Positions 56,119 to 64,000 of a DNA stretch of 64,000 nucleotides are shown here, in pieces. The position numbers and the translations under genes are program-made. The notes below the pieces were generated by a model. That model worked only from the letters and a program-made list of their open reading frames with translations, made no database searches and was not told the DNA's origin. The first letter of the stretch is position 1. Every line of letters starts with the position of its first letter. The stretch is from Punica granatum (Eukaryota; Streptophyta; Magnoliopsida; Myrtales; Lythraceae), in assembly GCF_007655135.1 (NCBI RefSeq), contig NC_045131.1, positions 21,126,001 to 21,190,000 on the forward strand, read 5' to 3'.

Positions 56119-59100
56119 TGTCAGCACCTAATTTCGGTCCACCGGCTCCAAGGGGGGGCAAAATTATCATTTCCCAATTTATTAACTTTTCTAAAAAAAA
56201 AAAAAAAATATTACTGTTCCGGCCGGCCGGGCAGCCGCCGACCGGATCCGGAAATTCGGGATCTCCGCGATTTCCTCCCCGAAATCTGCGGAAATCCCGG
56301 CAAAATTGGCAATTAAAGGGAGGAGAATCCTCCTTGTTTTGGGGCAGCTCATTTTCGGGATCTTGGGGGGGAAAGAGGAGAAAAAAGAAAACGCAACCGC
56401 CGGAAAACTCCACCGTTTTCCGGCGACCGCCACCCAACCCGATCCAAACTTGACCAAACTTCATATCCCACATGCATTCGACCCCCTGAGTCCATTTCCG
56501 GTGTTAGTTTTGCGATTTGAAGCTTCCAGCTTGCCAAACCAGCCCTGTCCAGAACCGAGTTCCATAGACATCTTCACGGTTTCCCGGGCTTCCTCGACAT
56601 TTCCACCACCTCACGACCATGGCAAGTCGTGCCATCATTTCCTAAGGGTTCCTCATGACCCTCACTCTCCCCCGTGACGAGGTGGTCACGTGCCGAGAGC
56701 CGCTCAACCGCGCACCACCGCCATTTCTCTCTTTTCTCCCTTTACAGATTTTTCCAGTTTTTACCGGTTTTCTTTGCATCTCTCAGGAAAATCGACATGT
56801 CTAATCTTCATGAAACCACTGCAGGCATGATCCTCAGTCAGTTAGGGTTCCAATGCCGCCGACCTTGCCTCAAAATTCCATCGGAAGCCTCCGTGGCGAC
56901 GTCCGACCCGACTTGTGCCAGTCGGGTCTGTTCCTCTGGTCGTCTTTTCTGATCCGAACTTTGAAGGGACGCACGGGTCAGTTCGGGTTGAATCTCGCTA
57001 CGAGCCACCTATCACTGTGCTCCTCAGTCAGTTAGGATTCCAATGCCGCCGACCTTGCCTCAAAATTCCATCGGGAGCCTCCGTGACGACGTCCGACCCG
57101 ACTTGTGCCAGTCGGGCCTGTTCCTCTGGTCGTCTTTTCTGATCCGAACTTTGAAGGGACGCACAGGTCAGCTCGGGTTGAATCTCGCTACGAGCCACCT
57201 ATCACTGTGCTCCTCAGTCAGTTAGGAGTCCAATGCCGCAGACTGTGCCTCAACATTCCATCGGGAGCCTCCGTGGCGACATCCGACCCGACTTGTGCCA
57301 GTCGGGCCTGTCCACCCTTCCAGTCGGGTCTGTTGCTACCATTCGGGTCTGTGCAAGCCAAAACAGCCCAAACCGACTCGGCAACGGTCCAGCCCGACTC
57401 TTGAAGGCCCTATCCCGCATCTCGGGACTAGCCCATTATTTCTCTGTTGCAGGTCCGGCCCAGTCCGCCAACTTCGGCCCATCCATCCTTCCGAAGCCCA
57501 ATCTTCCATTCGGCCCAGTCCATTCCATCGGAGTTCGGCCCAATCCAGCTCAGACCGGCCCGATACTGTTCAGACCGGCCCGGTCAAACTCACCCAGCAT
57601 ATCTTTGACTTTTTTTTTATTTTTTTATTTACAGAATCACCCCTCAACTTTCCGAACTAGGTAAATTCTCAACTTAGTGGCATGATTAGGGCTCATTTCC
57701 TGAATATTATTGTTTGCTTGATGGATATGATGTGCAGTGTATGTTCTTGAGTCGCGTGGGTGATCGGATTTTTCCCGAACTCGATTTTACGAACTTTCTG
57801 TTTCGTCACATTTCAGTCCATAGGACGTATTTTATTTTTTAAGATCTGCCCCGAATTTCAAAATCATTTTCAATCAAGCCCCGGTCACTTTATCATTTTT
57901 CAATCAGTCCTTGAATTTTCCAGAATTGTTCTAGCATTCCAAGAAACTTTCCGAGTTATTTCAGTTTAGTCCTCGGGCCTTTTTTTATCTTTCAGATCAG
58001 TCCTGATTTTCAATTTCATTTCAAATAATTCCTAGGGCATTTTCAGTAGTTTTTTTCTTACAAATCAGTCCCCATCTTTCGGAATTTATAAATCAGTCCC
58101 CCATCTTTCGGAATTTATAAATCAGTCCCCCATCTTTCGAAATTTACAAATCAGTCCCCATATTTTATGATTTACAAATCAGTCCCCATATTTTATGATT
58201 TACAAATCAGTCCCCAAACTTTCGGAATTTCCAAATCGGTCCCCCATCTTTTAAAATCGTTCAATTCAATCCTCTGGACATTTTCCAAAGATATCCAATC
58301 GCTTTTCCTACTTGGATTCCCCACCGATAACGCACATGCCTCGTTTAAATAATTTTGTTTATGTAATTATGTGTATGCAACATGATAATACGTGCTCTTT
58401 GCATCATGTACTTTTCTGTTATTTGTTGTATTCATCGCGGTTCAAGCCTGAACTCATAGGAAACGATATCACGGGGTCCAACGCCCATGCACATTGAGAG
58501 CGCGCAACCCGAGTGCGGCATCGGGTCTTGCCTCGACTCAACGTCCCAATCTTAGTGATGTCTAAGTGGAAAGACAACTCGGATAGGATGAATGAGTCGT
58601 GGTCAGGACATGACCCGGGAGCTCGACCTGTCCCACGGCTGTCTCAAGAATCAAACGATTCTTCTGTTATCCGTCGGTCCGGTCGGACCCGACCACCGGC
58701 TCCATGAGCCCGCGTTGCATTATTTTCGATTTCGGTCTTTTCCAAACCATACGGTGAGCATGAGTGAAATAACGGCCGAACACGAACCAACCGGGATTCA
58801 GTCATTGTAATTTATATTTGAGAGAACAATGTAAGGGTTTTACGATGCATATTTAGTCATGTAATAATCCCGGTCGGAAAGTGGACGGTCGGAGTGTTCC
58901 TTCGAATTTACGGTGTCAAAACGCGTAAGATGAGCGGAACTTAATCATGTGGTAAATAAATAAAAGGGCAAGCCTAGCAAGCTAGAGTACCGAAAGGGCG
59001 TGTGGGATATAGGCCCACACGTAATAGAACCCCCGAATTCGGAATTTCCGGTTCCGTACAAGACCATTGCCTTAGCATATTAGGTGTACCCCGTACCCCT

Positions 59101-59270
59101 AGACCCGGGAAACTTGCCGGCCCTCGACTCTTGGGTCGTAAAATGGCAAGTGGCGACTCCTTCTCACGTGCGTCCGTCGCGCGTCCCCGGGAAGGTGGAC
59201 ACTCCCAAGCCGCGTTGCATTTAGGCGCGCGCATTGCGTGCCCCGACGAGACGAAATTCGGGTGCGCACA
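56119..59270 (+). mobile_element. LTR 2 of element A (3,152 bp), shared between two internal regions
   Basis: It starts TGTCAGCACCTAATTTCGG after a PPT and ends GGTGCGCACA before a complete PBS. It therefore acts as 3' LTR for the region before it and as 5' LTR for the region after it. It contains the same 190-bp repeat (56834, 57024, 57214) and AAATCAGTCCCC array. No gene. Confidence 0.93.
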
Positions 59271-59273
59271 GTT

Positions 59274-59291
59274 TGGCGACTCCACTGGGGA
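59274..59291 (+). promoter_or_regulatory. Primer-binding site of element A, copy 2
   Basis: TGGCGACTCCACTGGGGA, three bases after the LTR end, identical to that of C and one base from F. Confidence 0.88.
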
Positions 59292-59759
59292 TTTTTAGAG
59301 GGTTCGGGCTCGTTCCCGCTTGTTTTGTTTGCTTGTTTATTTATCGCTTTCCGCAATTTTTCGCTTATCTACTTTACGCACTTTTATTTTCCGCACTCGC
59401 ATTGCATATCATACTAGCTTATAGGTACCTATGGGTCGCGTCCCACGACCGGTAATAGGAGCATAGGTTAGATAGGGGTTCGAAGTAGGGGTACGGCGCG
59501 CAGTTCGACTGCCGCTTAGGCCTTGAAAAGAATCCCGCTCGGTTTCAAGGAATTGACACCCTTGAGTCGGGAACCCCCATCCTTACGTAGCACGGTCCCT
59601 GTAGTACTAAAACCATGCATTCTGCAGGAGCTCCACGCCATCCTCCAACCCGGCTTCGACGAACAGTCCGTTGAGTCGGCCTGCGTGCCACTTGAGTCTT
59701 TTCTATTTCAAGAGCGATGTACCTTGTAATTTGTATTAAGCCATGGGCATTTACTTTTT

Positions 59760-60542
59760 CCGCACACATGCATCATCTGTTTTACAAAATTAGGGTGTCA
59801 TTCATATGGATGAGTCCTAAGTCAGTCTTCATTTCGTCTTGGTAAGAGACGCCTTGCTCGGCCTCTTGTTCGTGCCTCGACAAAGTCCGTCAACACACGA
59901 GGTTCCCACCGAATCTCCACAAACCAAGACCGGCACACCTGCTAGGACACCCCCCACTTCTGGCACATCCACCATAGTCGACCTCACCAACAACAGGATC
60001 AATCACCTTCGTCGGTAAGCTGCTGAGAAATATGTGGAACTGGTCGGCCAACCATAACCTCAGAGGGAGCTTACTCCGACCCATGCCAAACTACAAAAAT
60101 GCAATCAGGAGCTCGCTTAAACTCCGAGTGTGATGGAAGACTGGATTAGGGCTTTATTCTACAAAATTTACATTGTACTTTGATCGTTTTGAGTCAATGT
60201 GAATGGCGGCATTAGTTTTGAAAAAACTCACGCATTACATGTATCCTACTCATTTACTGTTTTGCATAACAGCTAACGTCCCACCATGCAAGTGAGTGAA
60301 GACCTTCTTCGCAGGTAGACTAATCACGACTTTCACGGCAAGGCAAGTCGTGACCCGAGGACCAATGCACCTTCCTTGGCAAAGCCAACTTCTCACTAAT
60401 CTCACGCAACTAAGCGTCATCGCGTGATCGCGCACACGTCCCTTCGCGCAACTGAGTACATCCACCAGCACAACCGAGTGCGTCCTTCCGCGTCGTGCGA
60501 GCATGCTTTCACTTTACCCGTGCATACACCCCCGGCACGCTC
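59760..60542 (+). other. Unique leader segment of A, copy 2
   Basis: These 780 bp are absent from copy 1 because of its deletion. I see no retrotransposon domain. Frames of 64-84 codons on the minus strand have no recognisable similarity. The words GGTCGGCCAACC and CTCACTTGCATGG have no assigned meaning. Confidence 0.5.
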
Positions 60543-61260
60543 GCACGACGCCTACCAGGCTAGTTCGATCCCCTACACTTTTGCGTTAAAATTGCGAGCA
60601 TAGTTTGCTCTTTCATCGTTCTCTTTTCCCATTGCAGGAAATAACCGACAAGAAGGCAACCTGAATCCAAAACGGCCACAATCGAGACAGGAAACACTTC
60701 TCTGCTACCTCCTTGGACTCCAAACACTCAAGACCGATCCCTCCATGAAAGATCACAGGCGACAGCTCCAACTCACCCCGCATGTCCGGCGAGTCGTGCA
60801 AACCTTCGCGGAGAGCATCACCGCATGATCATATGCACATCTCTCCGCAAGATCTTGCGCATCTACTAGCGACTAAGCGCGCCTCACACATGTCCATGCA
60901 CGTTCACACCAACTCATACACGCATGCTTAACATATCAATGCATGTCTCTTGGTGTGCTCGCACGATACCTACCAGGCCCGTTCGCTTCCCTACACTCGT
61001 GCATTGAAATCTTGATCAGTTTATGCTCTTTCATTGTTTTCTTTTCCCATTGCAGGAAATTCTCAACAAGAAGACAGCCTGAATACTGGGCGACCGCAAT
61101 TGAGACAACAAACGTCTCTCATCCAGCTCCTTGGGATTTCAACACTAAGTCCCCACCCTCGCTTCACAAAGCAAGACCGCAAGAAAAATCAGAGTCACCG
61201 CTTTGCAGTGCCCTGCACTGTTCCTCAGCATTGACCTTTACTTTTGCATCTCTTGCACTT

Positions 61261-61601
61261 TCCTATCAATCCCGCATTTATTGCATCGGGCTTCGGCCCC
61301 GCATTTACTGCATCGGGCTACGGCCTCGCATCGAGTTCCGGCCCTGCATCGGGCTCCAGCCCCGCATTTACTGCATTAGACTTCGGCCCCGCATCGAGCT
61401 CCGGCCCTGCATCGGGCTCCAGCCTTGCATTTACTTTTGGGTTTCGGCCCTCATCAGGCTCCGGCCCCACTTTTGGGCTTTGGCCCCACTTTGGGTTTCG
61501 GCCCCTCGTCGGGCCTCGGTCCCGCATTTGCTGCTTTTGGGCTCCGGCCCCGCATTTACTACTTTCAGGTTTTGACACCTCGCGTTTACTGTTTTCAGGC
61601 T
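61261..61601 (+). repeat. GCATTTACTGC / CGGCCC repeat of A, internal 2
   Basis: The same array as 51130-51470, shifted by 10,131 bp, with one substitution seen at about 61331. Confidence 0.85.
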
Positions 61602-62797
61602 CATCTGAAATCCAAAATCGACTTGGATTCAAATTCATCCAAGCGATACTCCGAGGAGCAAGTCTAATCCTTCAACCGCAAAAGATCACAAGCAACATCT
61701 CCGACGAACAGAGCATGGCCCTGCCCACCCGCCGCGAAAGTCACTAGCACGGTCACATCTCCGATCGGAGAATGAATCCTGCCCACCATCCACTATGGCC
61801 ATCAACTAGCCACTGGGGCAACATGCACCCTTCCCTAAACTCTCTTTTACATTTATGTGCATTCCCAAACAAGCTCCCGGCATGAACGAGCCCTTCACGG
61901 GCGCACTAGGATAGCCCTGAAGATGCCCTGTTGGTTCTGTCGGAATTGTTCGATTCGTCTGTCCTCATGGGATCCAGCTTCTCGAGCCTTCCCTAGGACG
62001 GCTGCGCATGCCAACCAGCAATTGGGGAAAGTACACCTATGTGGCCCCTAGCAACGGTCTGCCCACTCTGGGGTGGCGATGACTAGATCTCGAAATTGAG
62101 TGTCCCCCACGCGCGGCACCCCATGGGTCGCGCGCTGGATGAGGGAACTTTCCATGGGTCCGCCTTACATTTCTTACCACATACTTCACCGTATAATCAC
62201 CTAATACATCATCTTCTTTGTCATCCTTCACAGGGGCACGCCGGCTACAGGCGAAGAGCGATACACGGGTTCGCACTTCCACGAGAACTCTTATCAGGTC
62301 TCTCTCCCTATACTTTGACAGGAAAGAGGCTTGATGTGGAAGTACCCCCTTTTAACGAAGCCTAAGACAAAAACGACTAAGTGAGCCACATGCTGTCAAC
62401 CCAACCATCTCAGTCGATAGCAAGCATGGCCCCCGAAGCAAAGCACGTACGCCGACTTCAAGAGCACCTATCCTCCTAGGGGCATCCTCCACGGTCAGGA
62501 ACGGCATCCGCGTTCAACACCCATGCCGGGGCAACCTCGGTCACCTGCATCCCTGGGAAAATCTTATTCTTCTTCTTAGACGATAGGGGAAATCATTTGT
62601 AAAGTTTGCAAGGACGAGCAACGCGAAGTTCGGCTTCCGAATATCCTGAAGCCAAATCTCCATGAAAGGCCGACCTTCACAAAATGGGGCAAGGCACACT
62701 AAAGCAACCACGCAATGCAAAGTCGAGGAGTCTTCAAGAAATACACGGGGCACAAAATAAACCCAGCTGCAAGGAAAAAGACACAGAGCGAAAAGAA

Positions 62798-62850
62798 GCG
62801 GGAAAAACCCGCCAATGAAGAGAGAGAGAAAAGACACGGGAAAAACCCGT
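62798..62850 (+). other. Twin GGG-A5-CCC hairpins (A, internal 2)
   Basis: The same as 52667-52719 at the constant offset: a G-C closed hairpin followed by an A-T closed hairpin. Confidence 0.7.
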
Positions 62851-63044
62851 CAATGAACAAAACAAGGTACCGTCGAGATATAAAACTCCGGCACCGCCAA
62901 TTCAAAGAAGAATCAACAAACCCCGACAAAAAGGGGAAGCAGCAAACGCAACTCCTCGACGGAGACAGAACACAACGCACTCGGAGGTCGAATTATTCGA
63001 ACCCTTCGCCCTTGCAAACTCGAGAGAGAAAAGAATCGAGCCTG

Positions 63045-63197
63045 CTAGGTCGAAAACCCCTCGGGGCGATCTAGGCAAAAGTTAGGGCAAAAGAGAGGCA
63101 CGACTGAAAATCTCGAGGCGGACAGTCTTGGCAAAAGGAGAGTTCATCCCCTTTAGGTTGAGAGGTACGGCCCCGAGGTGGGTGACCGTAGCAAAAG
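63045..63197 (+). other. Stem-loop/GCAAAAG array (A, internal 2)
   Basis: An identical copy of 52914-53066, so it adds no independent covariation evidence. Confidence 0.7.
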
Positions 63198-64000
63198 GAG
63201 AGTAAAACGAGAGATAAACAAAATAGTCACCTTGGGCCTTCGCACACTGCGCGGACCAGGGCTCCCCAAGGGAAATGGCCAGGTTATCTACTCCAACACG
63301 ATCCCCGATCGGCTATCCTACCGAACTCAACCATCCAAGGCGGATTCTTCTTCAAGCAAAGCGGGCGACCAAGCACGCAATCCAAACAGTTCAAGACAGC
63401 CAACACTAACCGAAGGACAGAAGAGAAGGGGGTACATCTCACGGCAAGCGTGAACTCGTGTATCCTTTTAGCCTGGGGCAACGCGTTCCCCCCAAGCTTT
63501 CTCTTTTCTGTTTGTCTTTGCTTTACTCCAGAATGGGTCACAGCCACCCTTCAACAGGCTACCACAAAGCCGAAATCTCAGACATTCCTTTCTGAGGTCT
63601 AGTCATAGTATTCTGGAAATGGTCAGACCGAGCCTGATCAAATCTAGGCAAAAAAATCCCCACGCGGGTCACAAGCGCAGCCGCCCTTCGAGATCTTGAC
63701 GAGAAGGGTCCTAAGTTCACAGGCGCGTCGAACAACCGATAGAGCCGCTTGGGCACCTTTGAGAACGTCTCGATATGCCCATGTAAGGCCAACAGGAGTC
63801 CCGGAGGCCTCGCATCGGGGCCTCAGAAAGCTGGACCCCCATTTGCATCCCCAAAGCAAAAACTCTTCACGAACACATCCTTTTACCTGTGCTTGTAAAT
63901 TGCTAGTGATTCCATGACTTACTAATGATGCCAGGATCACAGGTACAACAAGCGCAAGAACTACGGCAGACTCTGATCCCCGGTCCAAGAGGGTACGTAG

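Larger units (their letters stand above)
59271..64000 (+). mobile_element. Internal region 2 of element A (full leader, runs off window)
   Basis: It holds a complete PBS, a leader related to that of F (59290-59760), about 780 bp found only here (59760-60542), and then a near-perfect copy of 50412-53871 at a constant offset of 10,131 bp. Two single-base differences I noticed are at 61331 and 62053. No RT, integrase or gag domain. The 43-bp repeats, PPT and third LTR would lie beyond 64000. Confidence 0.88.

Noticed and set aside
50399..64000. Treating the 10-kb near-duplicate as proof of an assembly error
   Set aside because: The copies differ by a 1,259-bp deletion and single-base changes and have a biologically sensible LTR-shared structure. 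An assembly artefact remains possible but is not required.

Overview
This window looks like intergenic DNA from a flowering plant. It consists almost entirely of nested LTR retrotransposons of the Ty3/gypsy Tat (Ogre-like) lineage. The evidence is 3-5.6 kb LTRs of the form TGTCAGCACC...CA, a primer-binding site of the type TGGCGACTCCGCTGGGGA, CAAAGAGGGGCAAGC polypurine tracts, an extra ORF before gag, a predicted intron between protease and reverse transcriptase, a double RNase H, and long tandem repeats in the 3' untranslated regions. I see no host gene, rRNA, functional tRNA or CRISPR array. I cannot name the species.

Layout, with element letters as used below. The oldest visible layer is element C (minus strand): non-coding internal region 34089-38643, PBS at 38623-38640, and a 5' LTR from 38644 that is cut at 42129. 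Element B (minus) inserted into C's LTR: its 3' LTR is 42130-46724 and its 3' UTR is 46725-47240. Element A (plus) inserted into B's 3' UTR repeats and has the order LTR (47241-50398), internal (50399-56118), LTR (56119-59270), internal (59271-64000, running off the window). On the other side, element D (plus) inserted into C's 3' UTR repeats: D's 3' UTR is 1-239 plus 27978-28499, and its 3' LTR is 28500-34088. A solo LTR, E (minus, 240-5147 plus 27821-27977), sits inside D's 3' UTR repeats with the target duplication CACTT. Inside E, in the opposite direction, sits the complete 22.7-kb element F (5148-27815) with the target duplication GACAG.

F is the only element with protein genes. Its order is 5' LTR, PBS, leader, intact ORF1 (499 codons), gag-protease, predicted 209-bp intron, RT, RNase H, archaeal-type RNase H, integrase, 3' UTR with a hairpin array and 21 units of a 49-bp repeat, PPT, 3' LTR. 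Its two LTRs differ at only about eight sites by eye, so it is a young insertion. Even so, gag-pro-pol carries two in-frame stops and two frameshifts, so this copy cannot make a full polyprotein by itself. Elements A and C have no coding capacity. They share leader, 3' UTR and LTR-end motifs with F and are probably non-autonomous relatives moved by Tat proteins supplied in trans.

The most unusual signal is a set of small stem-loops, each followed by GCAAAAG, in the non-coding 3' regions of F, A and C, with base changes that keep the stems paired. Other notable items are a 10-nt copy of the primer-binding sequence about 120 nt before the true PBS in the LTRs, candidate 3' splice sites in the non-coding elements, repeated insertion into 3' UTR tandem repeats, and the LTR-internal-LTR-internal structure of A.
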